Shown in pieces: positions 8,831-18,425 of a stretch of DNA of 64,000 nt. Numbering within the stretch: position 1 is the stretch's first letter; each line of letters opens with the position of its first letter. Position numbers and translations under genes: made by a program. The stretch spans positions 31,545 to 95,544 of the forward strand of contig CAYZRX010000006.1 in NCBI GenBank assembly GCA_964480945.1. Direction: 5' to 3'. Under the pieces are notes generated by a model. The model ran no database searches and had not been told where the DNA came from. It saw only the letters and a list, made by a program, of their open reading frames with translations. This stretch comes from VGWB01 sp964480945 (lineage in GTDB: Bacteria; Bacteroidota; Ignavibacteria; UBA10030).

Positions 8831-9772
8831 TCAGCGTGTACCCGCCGGGCGTGATCCGCCCTTTGGCCAGAGAACGGACGCTACGATGGAGAGAAGCAGA
8901 ACCCCGGCGACCACACCGAGCGCCACCGTGATCGGGATAGGATAGACATCGGCAATCACCATCTTTATTCCCACAAACGTCAGGATCACCGACAAGCCAA
9001 TCTTGAGGTATTGAAAGAGATTCATCAGGCCTGCCAGCGCGAAGTAAAGGGAGCGCAGGCCGAGGATGGCAAAAATATTGGAGGTGTAGACGATGAAAGG
9101 ATCGGTGGTGATTGCAAAGATGGCGGGAATTGAATCGAAGGCAAACAGCAAATCGGTCGTTTCGACAACAATCAAGACGATAAGCAACAGTGTCGCATAG
9201 CGCTTCCCGTCGAGGTTCAAAAAGAACTTTGACCCATGATAGCCAGCCGTGACCGGGATGAACCTTTTGAAAAGCCGAACGACGATGTTTCGCTCCGGAT
9301 GCACTTCGGCAGCCTCCTTTTGAAATCCCATCTTGATCCCCGTGAACACCAGGAACAACCCGAAGAGGTAGAGAATCCAGTGGAACTTTGCAATGAGGAC
9401 AACGCCGAAGCCAATGAGCAGGCCCCGCATGAGCTGAGCGCCCAGAATGCCCCAGAAGAGGACCTTGTGCTGATACGGGGCTGGAACTCTGAAATAAAGA
9501 AAAATCAGGAGGAAAACGAAGAGGTTGTCGACACTGAGAGAGAGTTCAATCAAGTATCCGGTGACAAATTGGAGCGCAGGCTCTCTTCCTTCCCAGAAGA
9601 GGATCCCAAGATTGAACAGCAGTGCCAGCGAGATCCAGATTGCGCTCCAGCCGAGCGCTTCCTTGATCTTGATCTCTCGCGGTCTCCGCTGGAAGATGCC
9701 GAGATCCAGCATCAGCAGCGCAACGACCAGAAGAGTAAAGAGCGCTAAGAGCAGAGTTTCGTGAGGAACCAT
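8831..9772 (-). CDS. TerC family integral membrane protein (Alx-like)
   Basis: A 313-residue inner-membrane protein with about eight hydrophobic segments. Family landmarks are ELSLSVDNLFVF and LLFAFDSIPAIFAIT, whose acidic residues lie within the membrane. Alx/TerC relatives are linked to manganese or calcium export and to metal ion delivery during secretion, so metal homeostasis is the best guess. The start ATG at 9772 follows GAAGGGAAAA on the minus strand. The gene is convergent with pntB and lies 102 bases downstream of an amino-acid permease stop. No Mn-sensing leader could be recognised upstream. Confidence 0.85.
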   Translation of the reverse strand: MVPHETLLLALFTLLVVALLMLDLGIFQRRPREIKIKEALGWSAIWISLALLFNLGILFWEGREPALQFVTGYLIELSLSVDNLFVFLLIFLYFRVPAPYQHKVLFWGILGAQLMRGLLIGFGVVLIAKFHWILYLFGLFLVFTGIKMGFQKEAAEVHPERNIVVRLFKRFIPVTAGYHGSKFFLNLDGKRYATLLLIVLIVVETTDLLFAFDSIPAIFAITTDPFIVYTSNIFAILGLRSLYFALAGLMNLFQYLKIGLSVILTFVGIKMVIADVYPIPITVALGVVAGVLLLSIVASVLWPKGGSRPAGTR

Positions 9773-9874
9773 TTTTCCCTTCAGCGCCTCCTCGCAGGGG
9801 AAAAGTAGCTACCGAGAACCTGAATCTCGTGTTCTTACCGTTCAGCCCCTCAGCCTCTGCCTTCGCCCGATATG

Positions 9875-11437
9875 TTACTTTGCAGAATTCTGTGCCAGAT
9901 TGCTATGATACCGACCATAAGTGAAGTAGATCACCAGACCCACCACCAGCCAGACAATCAACCGCAGCCATGTATCGAACGGAAGACTCAGCATCAGCAA
10001 TCCGGAAACGACAATTCCCATGATGGGAACGAACGGCACCCACGGTGTCTTGAACGGCCTCGCCATGTCTGGTCTCTTTATGCGCAACATCCAAATTCCT
10101 GCGCAAACGATAACAAATGCCAGAAGAGTTCCAATGCTGACGAGTTCTCCCAGTATGTTTATCGGAAGCAATGCACCAAAGAATGCAACGAAGACCCCGA
10201 CAGTGATCGTCGAAATCCAGGGCGTGCGAAAACGGGGGTGGACTGCTCCAGCCCATTTCGGGAGAAGTCCATCGTGGGCCATGGAATAGAAGACGCGCGA
10301 CTGACCGAGCATCATCACAAGCATGACAGAGCCAAGTCCGAAGATCGCGCCAAGCTTGACAAGGAAGCTGCCCCATTTGACACCTGTCGCATCAATTCCG
10401 ACCGCAACCGGATCTGAGACATTTAGGCTCGTATATGGTACGACAGCAGTAAGAAGACCGGAAACCAGGATGTACAATACGGTGCAGATCGCGAGCGATC
10501 CCATGATCCCGATCGGCATGTCTTTTTGAGGATTCTTCGCTTCCTGCGCTGCTGTGGACACAGCGTCAAAACCGATATACGCGAAGAAGATAACACCGGC
10601 AGCCCGGGCGATTCCCGACCATCCATATTTTCCCCATTCTCCTGCGTTCTCTGGTATGAACGTCTTCCAGTTTACATCGATCGTCGTGGTGGGATTCTGA
10701 ATAACATACGCACCAGCAACAGCAATAAAGACCAGCACAATCCCTACTTTTACGATCACGATCGCTGAATTGAAATTCGCTGACTCTTTGATCCCGATAA
10801 CGAGGATGGTGGCAATACCGAGGATCGCCAAAAAGGCGACCAGATTGAAGGATGCAGTCATCATCGGCAACGATGTAATGTCGACATGCATCGTCTCCAG
10901 TGTGGCCTTGATTCGCTCGAGATGTTGCCAGTTTCCGTTGTAAAAGACTAGTTCCGTCCCCGGCGCGCCAGTGAGACTGGGAGGAAGATGAATGCCGAAA
11001 TCATTCAGAAAGCTCATGAGATAACCGCTCCATCCCGATGCCACGGTGGCAGCCCCGAAGGCATATTCAAGGATCAGGTCCCATCCGATGATCCACGCAA
11101 AGAGTTCTCCAAGCGTCGCGTATCCGTAGGTGTACGCTGATCCGGCGATTGGAATCAAGGCCGCGAATTCCGCGTAGCAGAGCCCTGCAAACAAACACGC
11201 AATGGCAGACAGTACAAATGCGAGAACAATTGCGGGTCCGGCATAATTGGCTGCCGCAGCGCCCGTCAATACAAAGATTCCAGCGCCGATGATCGCGCCA
11301 ATTCCGAGGGTGATCAGGTTCACCGGACCTAGGGCTCGTTTCAAGCTATGCTCACCACTCTCCTGGGATTCATGCAGAAGAAGATCGAGTGGTTTGGTAA
11401 TCAACAGTCGGGAAAATCGAGAGGCTTGATCACTCAT
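9875..11437 (-). CDS. APC-family amino acid permease (cationic amino acid transporter type)
   Basis: A 520-residue transporter with about 12-13 hydrophobic segments. The first helix holds the unwound substrate-binding motif GIGAIIGAGIFVLTG; FAALIPIAGSAYTY and FFAYIGFDAVSTAAQE are also typical of the cationic amino acid transporter branch. The start is placed at 11437 because AAAGGAGGT precedes this ATG by seven bases. A longer frame to 11629 has no such site and reads as non-protein sequence. It is about half-identical by eye to the permease at 16664, suggesting duplication. The substrate cannot be told from sequence. Confidence 0.88.
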   Translation of the reverse strand: MSDQASRFSRLLITKPLDLLLHESQESGEHSLKRALGPVNLITLGIGAIIGAGIFVLTGAAAANYAGPAIVLAFVLSAIACLFAGLCYAEFAALIPIAGSAYTYGYATLGELFAWIIGWDLILEYAFGAATVASGWSGYLMSFLNDFGIHLPPSLTGAPGTELVFYNGNWQHLERIKATLETMHVDITSLPMMTASFNLVAFLAILGIATILVIGIKESANFNSAIVIVKVGIVLVFIAVAGAYVIQNPTTTIDVNWKTFIPENAGEWGKYGWSGIARAAGVIFFAYIGFDAVSTAAQEAKNPQKDMPIGIMGSLAICTVLYILVSGLLTAVVPYTSLNVSDPVAVGIDATGVKWGSFLVKLGAIFGLGSVMLVMMLGQSRVFYSMAHDGLLPKWAGAVHPRFRTPWISTITVGVFVAFFGALLPINILGELVSIGTLLAFVIVCAGIWMLRIKRPDMARPFKTPWVPFVPIMGIVVSGLLMLSLPFDTWLRLIVWLVVGLVIYFTYGRYHSNLAQNSAK

Positions 11438-11553
11438 GCCGTAGACCTCCTTTGTTGGTGAAATTCCGAAACATTCGAGGCAAAGCTGCGATGGGTTTAA
11501 TTCTACTTCTTTTTGCACTTGAAAACAAGAGAATATTCTCCCGTCAAATGAAA

Positions 11554-11583
11554 CGGCCGGCCCAATATCATGTGGGACGGCCG
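11554..11583 (-). terminator. Probable terminator downstream of the dicarboxylate/glutamate symporter
   Basis: A GC-rich hairpin: 11554-11564 pairs with 11573-11583, with one mismatch and an 8-base loop. On the minus strand it is followed by TTTCATTTG, a weak T-run. Confidence 0.55.
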
Positions 11584-11682
11584 CTTCCTCCGTATGAGAT
11601 GCTTGATCAGAAAAGGATCGCTTTGACAATCAGCGCGATCGCAATGGTACCGAGAATGAACCAGAGTACCCGTTCTGCATTC

Positions 11683-12912
11683 TTAGGTCGTCACAGCCTC
11701 TTTCGGCTCCGCGAGGTGGAACTCTCCTTCCCAACGGGCGATGACAACTGTCGCCAAACAATTTCCGATGACATTCACCATTGTTCTTCCCATGTCCATG
11801 AGTTGATCGACGCCGAGAAGAACCGCAACACCTTCAAGCGGCAGTCCGAACGTCGCGAGCGTTCCTGCAAGCACGACGAGGGCGGCACGCGAAACGCCTG
11901 CGACGCCTTTGCTGGTGAGCATGAGCGTCAGCACGATGATGATCTGATGGCCAATCGTCAGCTCAATTCCCGCCGCCTGCGCCACGAAGACCGCTGCGAG
12001 GGAGAGATACAGTGAAGTGCCGTCAAGATTGAAGCTGTAGCCGGTCGGGATGACGAAGGAAACGATACGCCGAGGAACGCCGAGAGCTTCCATGGCCAGC
12101 ATCGCTTTCGGGAGCGCGGCTTCCGAGCTGCTCGTCGAGAACGCGATCAGCGCCGGTTCCTTGACCGCATTGAAGAACGGCCTGATGGGTACCTTCGCGA
12201 TCACCGCGACCGTCCCGAGCACGAAGACGATGAAGATCGTGAGCGAAACATAAAGGCAGACAATCAACAAGCCGAGGTTGAGGAGAACGGAAAGGCCCCT
12301 GTTGCCGACGGTCACGGCAATGGCAGCAGCCACACCCACGGGAGCATACATCATGACAATGTTCGTAAACTTGAACATCGTCTCCGAGAGCGAATCGCAG
12401 AAATGCAGCATCACCTCACGCTTCTCCTTGGCAACCATCGCCAGCGCGAAGCTGAAGAGGAGAGCGAAGACCACCACCTGCAGAACTTCCCCTTCGGCCG
12501 CAGCCTGGAAGAAACTCTGCGGAAATACGTGCACCAGAATATCCCCAAAGCTCTGCTGCTTCGTTGCGAGTTCTCCGACTTGTCCGGCGGCCTCCAACGT
12601 CACACCGACACCAGGTTTCACGATGTTCACCACGGCAAGCCCGATGAAAAGGGCAAGCGTCGTCACGGCCTCAAAATAAACGATCGACTTAACACCCATC
12701 CTTCCCACCTGCTTCAGGTCGCCGTGCCCCGCGACCCCGACCACGAGAGTGGCAAAGATCAGAGGAGCGACGATCGTCTTGATGAGTCGGAGGAAGATGG
12801 TGCTGAAGGGACGAAGACCGGAAGCAAAATCAGGGACGACCCAGCCGAGAATGAGGCCAACACCCATTCCGATGAAAATCCACTGGGTCAGTGAGGGTCG
12901 TGGTATTCGCAC
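11683..12912 (-). CDS. Dicarboxylate/amino acid:cation symporter (DAACS, GltP/DctA-like)
   Basis: A 409-residue inner-membrane symporter. The re-entrant loop motif SSSEAALPKAM and the following IPTGYSFNLDGTSLYLSL are diagnostic of the glutamate/aspartate and C4-dicarboxylate transporters of this family. They form the substrate and sodium or proton sites. The start is GTG at 12912, the only start giving the full N-terminal helix; no strong ribosome site is visible. A GltP (glutamate) versus DctA (dicarboxylate) choice cannot be made here. The flanking genes are amino-acid permeases, which favours an amino-acid substrate. Confidence 0.9.
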   Translation of the reverse strand: MRIPRPSLTQWIFIGMGVGLILGWVVPDFASGLRPFSTIFLRLIKTIVAPLIFATLVVGVAGHGDLKQVGRMGVKSIVYFEAVTTLALFIGLAVVNIVKPGVGVTLEAAGQVGELATKQQSFGDILVHVFPQSFFQAAAEGEVLQVVVFALLFSFALAMVAKEKREVMLHFCDSLSETMFKFTNIVMMYAPVGVAAAIAVTVGNRGLSVLLNLGLLIVCLYVSLTIFIVFVLGTVAVIAKVPIRPFFNAVKEPALIAFSTSSSEAALPKAMLAMEALGVPRRIVSFVIPTGYSFNLDGTSLYLSLAAVFVAQAAGIELTIGHQIIIVLTLMLTSKGVAGVSRAALVVLAGTLATFGLPLEGVAVLLGVDQLMDMGRTMVNVIGNCLATVVIARWEGEFHLAEPKEAVTT

Positions 12913-12966
12913 GCGTTCTACTTTTCTACGGTTCGGTCCGGCATAGATCGCTCGGTTCAGGCAAAC

Positions 12967-15132
12967 TCAGATAAATAAGGGCGCGAGCACGAGCGTAATT
13001 GTGCTGAGCAACTTGATGAGCACGTGGAGGGAGGGACCCGCTGTGTCTTTGAGCGGATCACCGACCGTATCCCCTACCACGGCGGCTTTGTGAGGTTCAG
13101 ACCGTTTCCCCCCGAACATACCAGTCTCGATATACTTCTTAGCATTATCCCACGCTCCCCCACCGTTGTTCATGAACAGGGCCATAAGGATCCCTGTGAT
13201 CGTAGCGACCATCAGATACCCGCCAACAACTTCTGCTCCCGTAGCACCGCCTGCAGGACTGCCGGTGAGCACATACAGCCACCGAAATCCTATTCCGACT
13301 GCAACGGTCATAACCACAACGAGCAATCCCGGCGCTACCATTTCCTTGAGCGCAGATCGAGTGACGATATCTACACATTGACCATAATCCGGTTTGGATG
13401 TCCCTTGCATGATGCCGGGGTTGTTCTTGAACTGTTCACGCACGTTGTTGATGACCGCATAAGCTGCCCGACCGACTGCCTTGATAGCGAGCGAGGAGAA
13501 AATCATCACAAGCATCGCCCCAAACATCGAGCCGACGAACACGGCAGGTTTGGAGAGATCGATGAATCTCAAGTCGAAACCATAATTGCGAACTTCATCA
13601 AAATAGGCGCTGAACAATAGGAATGCGGCGAGCCCCGCAGATCCAACCGCGTAGCCCTTGGTAAGGGCTTTGGTTGTGTTCCCGACTGCGTCGAGGCGAT
13701 CCGTTTTCCTCCGGATCTCTTCCGGCTGCTGGCTCATCTCGATGATCCCGCCGGCATTATCCGTGATGGGGCCGAAGGTGTCCATGGCAAGAATGTACGC
13801 TGCTGTGGAGAGCATGCCCATCGTGCCGACAGCTGTGCCGAACAACCCGCCGTGCGCCAGTCCGGAAGACTCCCCCAACAGGTACGTCCCTACGATCGCG
13901 GCCCCCACCACAAGGACCGGCAATCCCGTTGATTCCATACCAACAGCTAGACCGGTAATGATTGTCGTGGCGGGACCGGTCTGTGCGGCTTCAGCAATTG
14001 ACCGAGCTGGGCGATACTTGTACTCAGTGTAATATTGTGTGATGTAAACAATGGCGATGGAGGTCAGCACCCCGACGACACCGCAGATAAAGAAGTTAAA
14101 GTAGTGTTCGCTTCCCAACAGCCATCGCGACGCGATGAAGAATCCGATCATCGCCAGAATTGCTGTTACGTAGTAACCACGATTCAGCGCGGTCATGGGA
14201 TCTTCCTTCTCGTCTGTCCTCACGATCATAATGCCGACGATCGAGGCAAGAATTCCAAAGGCACGGGCCACTAAGGGAAAAAGAAGAACGCCGAAGATGG
14301 TCAGCCCCTGCGATTCGAATACGGATACGTTCGACATATAAAGACTGGCTGCGAGAATCATCGCGCCGATGTTCTCCGCTGCAGTCGATTCAAACAGATC
14401 GGCGCCGCGCCCCGCGCAGTCGCCAACGTTGTCGCCGACGAGGTCCGCAATGACGGCAGGATTGCGTGGATCGTCCTCCGGAATGCCAGCCTCCACCTTG
14501 CCAACAAGATCTGCCCCTACATCCGCCGCTTTGGTGTAGATTCCACCGCCAAGCTGTGCGAAGAGTGCCACAAAGCTTGCACCGAAACCGTAACCAACAA
14601 TGAGGAGGGGGATCTTTGAGACATCCTTTAACACATCGAGACCCTCAATGAGCGTGAACAGTCCAGCGACGCCGAGCAGACTCATGGCAACCACGAAGAA
14701 CCCGGAGACCGCTCCACCACGCAGCGCTGTCTGCAGTGCGCCGTTGATCCCTTTTGTCGCCGCTGCCGCTGTCCGGATGTTGCTCCGAATGGAGACCCAC
14801 ATCCCCATGTAGCCCGCAGCCACCGAGCACGCCGCCCCAAGAATGAACGAGAGCGTTGTCCAGAACGCAAGGCCGAGTGGGCTTGTTGGATCGTGTTCCG
14901 TCGGAGTGCGAACGAACGCATAGAGAATGTAGATAAGTGCTGCGAGCGCCAGCGCAAGGAGAATGATGGTCCCGTACTGCCTGCGAAGGAACGCTTCAGC
15001 TCCCTGTTTGATCGCATCTGAGATTTCTCTCATCCTCTCCGTCCCCACATCACGCCTCATGACATCACGAATGAGAAAGACCGCAAAAAGCAGTCCGATG
15101 ACACTGCAAGTTAATATGAGAGTGAGTTCCAT
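12967..15132 (-). CDS. hppA: Membrane-bound proton-translocating pyrophosphatase, K+-independent type
   Basis: A 721-residue integral membrane pyrophosphatase. The substrate-site signatures DVGADLVGKVEAGIPEDDPRN and DNVGDCAGRGADLFESTAAE are intact. The stretch GNTTKALTKGYAVGSAG has lysine and threonine at the two positions that carry alanine and glycine in K+-dependent enzymes, so a K+-independent, proton-pumping enzyme is expected from established family rules. It hydrolyses cytoplasmic pyrophosphate and exports protons, helping to sustain the proton gradient used by PntAB and the amino-acid symporters around it. It is a single gene flanked by transporters on the same strand. Confidence 0.93.
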   Translation of the reverse strand: MELTLILTCSVIGLLFAVFLIRDVMRRDVGTERMREISDAIKQGAEAFLRRQYGTIILLALALAALIYILYAFVRTPTEHDPTSPLGLAFWTTLSFILGAACSVAAGYMGMWVSIRSNIRTAAAATKGINGALQTALRGGAVSGFFVVAMSLLGVAGLFTLIEGLDVLKDVSKIPLLIVGYGFGASFVALFAQLGGGIYTKAADVGADLVGKVEAGIPEDDPRNPAVIADLVGDNVGDCAGRGADLFESTAAENIGAMILAASLYMSNVSVFESQGLTIFGVLLFPLVARAFGILASIVGIMIVRTDEKEDPMTALNRGYYVTAILAMIGFFIASRWLLGSEHYFNFFICGVVGVLTSIAIVYITQYYTEYKYRPARSIAEAAQTGPATTIITGLAVGMESTGLPVLVVGAAIVGTYLLGESSGLAHGGLFGTAVGTMGMLSTAAYILAMDTFGPITDNAGGIIEMSQQPEEIRRKTDRLDAVGNTTKALTKGYAVGSAGLAAFLLFSAYFDEVRNYGFDLRFIDLSKPAVFVGSMFGAMLVMIFSSLAIKAVGRAAYAVINNVREQFKNNPGIMQGTSKPDYGQCVDIVTRSALKEMVAPGLLVVVMTVAVGIGFRWLYVLTGSPAGGATGAEVVGGYLMVATITGILMALFMNNGGGAWDNAKKYIETGMFGGKRSEPHKAAVVGDTVGDPLKDTAGPSLHVLIKLLSTITLVLAPLFI

Positions 15133-15194
15133 GAGAGTGTTACCATGAATGTGTGTTCAGTGTTGGTTAGTAAATCCGAAACCGATTGGTGACC

Positions 15195-16667
15195 TCATTC
15201 GGCGATCCCCGGCATCCCTTTCGGCCCGGCACCCGACCTGTGAGAAGACCATCGCGTCCAGTAGAAGTAAAACGGGAGCGAAACGAGAAGCAGCACAATT
15301 CCGATGACGGCATTCCTCGTATCCTCAACCAGCGTATTATAGATGAACCACGTCGCAATCCCGACGAAGAGCAGTGTGGCGTAGGGGTAGCCCCAGGCTT
15401 TATACGGCCGTTCTGCGTTCGGCATCTTCCGGCGAAGCACAATAACACTCAACGCCGTCAGTGCGTAGAACGCCCAGGATCCGAAAACGACGTAGGAAGT
15501 GATCTGCTCGTAGGTGCCGCTCAGCGTCAGCAACGCGCTCCAGACTCCGAGGGTGATGATCGCGATGTATGGACTCCGATAGCGAGAATGGACTTTCCCG
15601 AACGATCTCGAGAACACCCCGTCAGCCCCCGCAGCGTAGATCGACCGGGGTCCGCCGAGGAGCATGCCGTTCGTGGTTCCGAACGTTGAGCACAGGATAC
15701 CGATCACGATCAGCGACGCGCCAACCGGTCCGAGCACCGTCTGCGCGACGTCTGCCGCTATCCGGGGCGACCCGGGCATGGAACCGATCGGGATGGCAAA
15801 CGCGTAGGCGAGATTGGCGCTCAAATAGAGAACGATCACAGCCAGTGTCCCGATGAGCAGTGAAAACGGTACATTGCGTCGGGGGTTCTTGAATTCGCCG
15901 GCAGTGAGGGTCACATCGATCCATCCGTCGTATGCCCAGAGGGCGGATATCATAGCGAGACCAAACGCAGCAGTGCTTTGGCTCGTCCAATGATCAGGCC
16001 ACCACGGGAGGAAATTTGTCGAGCTTCCTTTTCCGGAGAAGACCACAGCCAGAATCAATCCGATAAGCGCAACAACCTTGGCTGCCGTAAAAAAGTCCAT
16101 GACCCACCCGCCAAACTTGACGCCGCGTACATTGATATAGGTGACCGATGCAATCGCCGCGATCGCGATGATCTGTACCCAGCCGAATGAGAACTCCATG
16201 GGATGCCCGAAGAACGACCACTCGCCCCTGTAGAGAGCGTGCTCCGGCGTCAACACGGGAATGAAATAGCCCAGGAATGTTGCGAACGCCATGGCGATCG
16301 CCGCGGCCGAACCCGCTTTGTTGATGAAATAGTCATTCCAGCTGAACAGGAATCCCCAGATGCGCCCGAAGCTTTCCCGAAGATAGACATAGGGACCGCC
16401 TGCCTGCGGGAGGACCGCGCTCAATTCCGCAAGCGTCAAGGCGCCGAAGAGGGTCAGCATACCCGCAACCACCCAGACAAGAATGATCGGCCCCATCGCC
16501 TGCAAGTGACCCGCAATCGTCGCCGGCACGATGAAGATGCCCGAACCAATAATGACGCCCATATGAATCGCAATCCCTTCGCGCAAGCCGAGGACGCGCA
16601 ACAATTGCGGTTGGCTGGGCTTTTCCGCCGACGGCTGAGTCGCTCCGGACGAAATAGCCGCCGTCAC
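15195..16667 (-). CDS. APC-family amino acid permease (LAT/SteT-like)
   Basis: A 490-residue transporter with about 12 hydrophobic segments. The first helix has GVIIGSGIFIVPATIA, and LPQAGGPYVYLRESFGR follows, as in L-type and serine/threonine exchanger permeases. The start is taken as GTG at 16667, which overlaps the upstream permease stop (GTGA) and has AGAGG seven bases before it. A longer frame to 16805 lies inside the other permease gene and has no support. The overlap implies translational coupling of two different amino-acid transporters. Confidence 0.87.
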   Translation of the reverse strand: MTAAISSGATQPSAEKPSQPQLLRVLGLREGIAIHMGVIIGSGIFIVPATIAGHLQAMGPIILVWVVAGMLTLFGALTLAELSAVLPQAGGPYVYLRESFGRIWGFLFSWNDYFINKAGSAAAIAMAFATFLGYFIPVLTPEHALYRGEWSFFGHPMEFSFGWVQIIAIAAIASVTYINVRGVKFGGWVMDFFTAAKVVALIGLILAVVFSGKGSSTNFLPWWPDHWTSQSTAAFGLAMISALWAYDGWIDVTLTAGEFKNPRRNVPFSLLIGTLAVIVLYLSANLAYAFAIPIGSMPGSPRIAADVAQTVLGPVGASLIVIGILCSTFGTTNGMLLGGPRSIYAAGADGVFSRSFGKVHSRYRSPYIAIITLGVWSALLTLSGTYEQITSYVVFGSWAFYALTALSVIVLRRKMPNAERPYKAWGYPYATLLFVGIATWFIYNTLVEDTRNAVIGIVLLLVSLPFYFYWTRWSSHRSGAGPKGMPGIAE

Positions 16668-18196
16668 GGTTGAACCTCTTGTTGTTTGGGATGCAGGTGA
16701 CTCTTCCAGAAGCCGTACGAGAAGTAGACAGCCAGCCCCACAATCAACCAAACACCAAATCGAATCCATGTGATCGTTGGCAAGCCCATCATCAGATAGA
16801 TGCACATGCCGATGCCAAGGAGCGGCACCCAGGGAACGAAGGGTGTTTTGAAAACCCTCGGACGATGCGGATCGGTACGCCGCAGAATAATGATGCCCGC
16901 GTTCACAAGGACAAAAGCAAACAATGTTCCGATATTCGTCAGCTCAACGATCTCATTGATGTTCGCAACGGAGGCGACTGCTGCCACGGCAACACCCGTC
17001 CAGATCGTCGTCACGTACGGCGTTTGATACTTCGGATGGACCTTCGCAAAGTACTTCGGGAGCAGGCCGTCGCGGGACATTGAGAAGAAGATTCGGGGTT
17101 GTCCGAGCTGAAACACCAGGAGAACGGCCGTCATCGAGATGACAGCACCAAGGGCGACGATCCCTGCCGCCCAATCCAGGCCGAGGCGGGCGAACGCAGC
17201 CGCCAGCGGATCTGCCACCCCGAGCTTATTCCACGGCTCGATGCCGGTCAAGACTGCTGCTGTTGCAACGTAGATCACCGTGCAGACGACCAGAGAGCCA
17301 ATGATGCCGATCGGCATATCCCTCCCCGGATTGCGACACTCCTCCGCTGCCGTCGAGATCGCATCGAAGCCGATGAATGCAAAAAAGATGAGACTGGCCC
17401 CGGTCCAGACTCCAGCGAATCCGTTCGGCATAAACGGTGTCCAATTCTCCGGCTTGACGTAGAACGCGCCTACAGCGATGAAGAACAAGAGGATGACAAC
17501 CTTCAGTGCCACCATAATGTTGTTTGCGCGCACAGATTCCTTGATTCCGATGACCAGGATCCACGTTACGGCTGCAACGATTGCGATCGCTAGAAAATTG
17601 AAGATGAGCGGAATGCCGAGGATGGTCGGATGAGTCACCCACGCCTCGTACGGCAAGGCAATGTCCGGTGAAACAGCGCCGCCGGCACTCACAACCGCTT
17701 CGGCGGCTTGATGGGCTGAGCGATAGTCCACAGCAAGCCAGGCAGGAATATGCATCCCAAGTCCGCTCAACAATTGATGGAAGTACGCGGCCCACGCGAT
17801 GGCTACTGCCACGTTCCCCACAGCATACTCAATGATTAAGTCCCAGCCGATAATCCACGCTATGATTTCACCAAGCGTCGCGTAGGAGTAGGTGTACGCG
17901 CTTCCCGAAATCGGTACCAGCGCCGCAAACTCAGCGTAGGAGAGCGCGCAGAAACTGCAGGCGACAGCCGTGATAATGAAGGAGAGCATGACCCCAGGAC
18001 CTGCGCCGAGGTGGCTTGCCCCCCCTGCAGCGGCGGTTCCGATCACTGCAAAGATTCCCGTACCGATGATCGCACCGATGCCGAGCGACATGAGATCGAT
18101 CGCTCCCAGCGAACGCTTCAGGCGTCCTTCCGTGGAGAGCTCGGCATCCGCTTTGATTTGATCGAGGTTCTTCGTTCGGAGGATTTGAATCCACAT
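16664..18196 (-). CDS. APC-family amino acid permease (cationic amino acid transporter type)
   Basis: A 510-residue transporter resembling the one at 9875. The first helix carries GIGAIIGTGIFAVIGTAAAGG, then FAALVPISGSAYTYSYATLGE and FFAFIGFDAISTAAEE. An insert of about 30 residues between helices (AWLAVDYRSAHQAAEAVV) is probably periplasmic. The start ATG at 18196 fits the family N-terminus; the region before it (18197-18425) holds no gene. Its stop overlaps the start of the next permease. The substrate is unknown. Confidence 0.88.
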   Translation of the reverse strand: MWIQILRTKNLDQIKADAELSTEGRLKRSLGAIDLMSLGIGAIIGTGIFAVIGTAAAGGASHLGAGPGVMLSFIITAVACSFCALSYAEFAALVPISGSAYTYSYATLGEIIAWIIGWDLIIEYAVGNVAVAIAWAAYFHQLLSGLGMHIPAWLAVDYRSAHQAAEAVVSAGGAVSPDIALPYEAWVTHPTILGIPLIFNFLAIAIVAAVTWILVIGIKESVRANNIMVALKVVILLFFIAVGAFYVKPENWTPFMPNGFAGVWTGASLIFFAFIGFDAISTAAEECRNPGRDMPIGIIGSLVVCTVIYVATAAVLTGIEPWNKLGVADPLAAAFARLGLDWAAGIVALGAVISMTAVLLVFQLGQPRIFFSMSRDGLLPKYFAKVHPKYQTPYVTTIWTGVAVAAVASVANINEIVELTNIGTLFAFVLVNAGIIILRRTDPHRPRVFKTPFVPWVPLLGIGMCIYLMMGLPTITWIRFGVWLIVGLAVYFSYGFWKSHLHPKQQEVQP

Positions 18197-18425
18197 TTGA
18201 TGGTTCGACAGACCTCAGCGGATGGGCTGAGATTCACGCTTACGAGCAGTAAGTGAATGGATAAGGGTTTGCTGACCGCAAAAGGATTGAGGGGTTCGCG
18301 GTAGCTCTGAGGTTGGCTCTCTTCCGCAAAACCCGGTCTCTATGGGCAAATATTACTCATTAAAGTGTGAATGTCCAAGCGAAATCTGCAGTGCGCGTCA
18401 CGGAACGCCGAATTGCCCCGGTGAC

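Noticed and set aside
9773..9874. Manganese-sensing leader upstream of terC
   Set aside because: TerC genes often carry one, but the conserved core sequence and fold could not be found; a GGGGAAAAGTAGCT on the plus strand points the wrong way.
11438..11629. N-terminal extension of the permease at 9875
   Set aside because: AAAGGAGGT sits right before the ATG at 11437; the extension reads as non-protein sequence.
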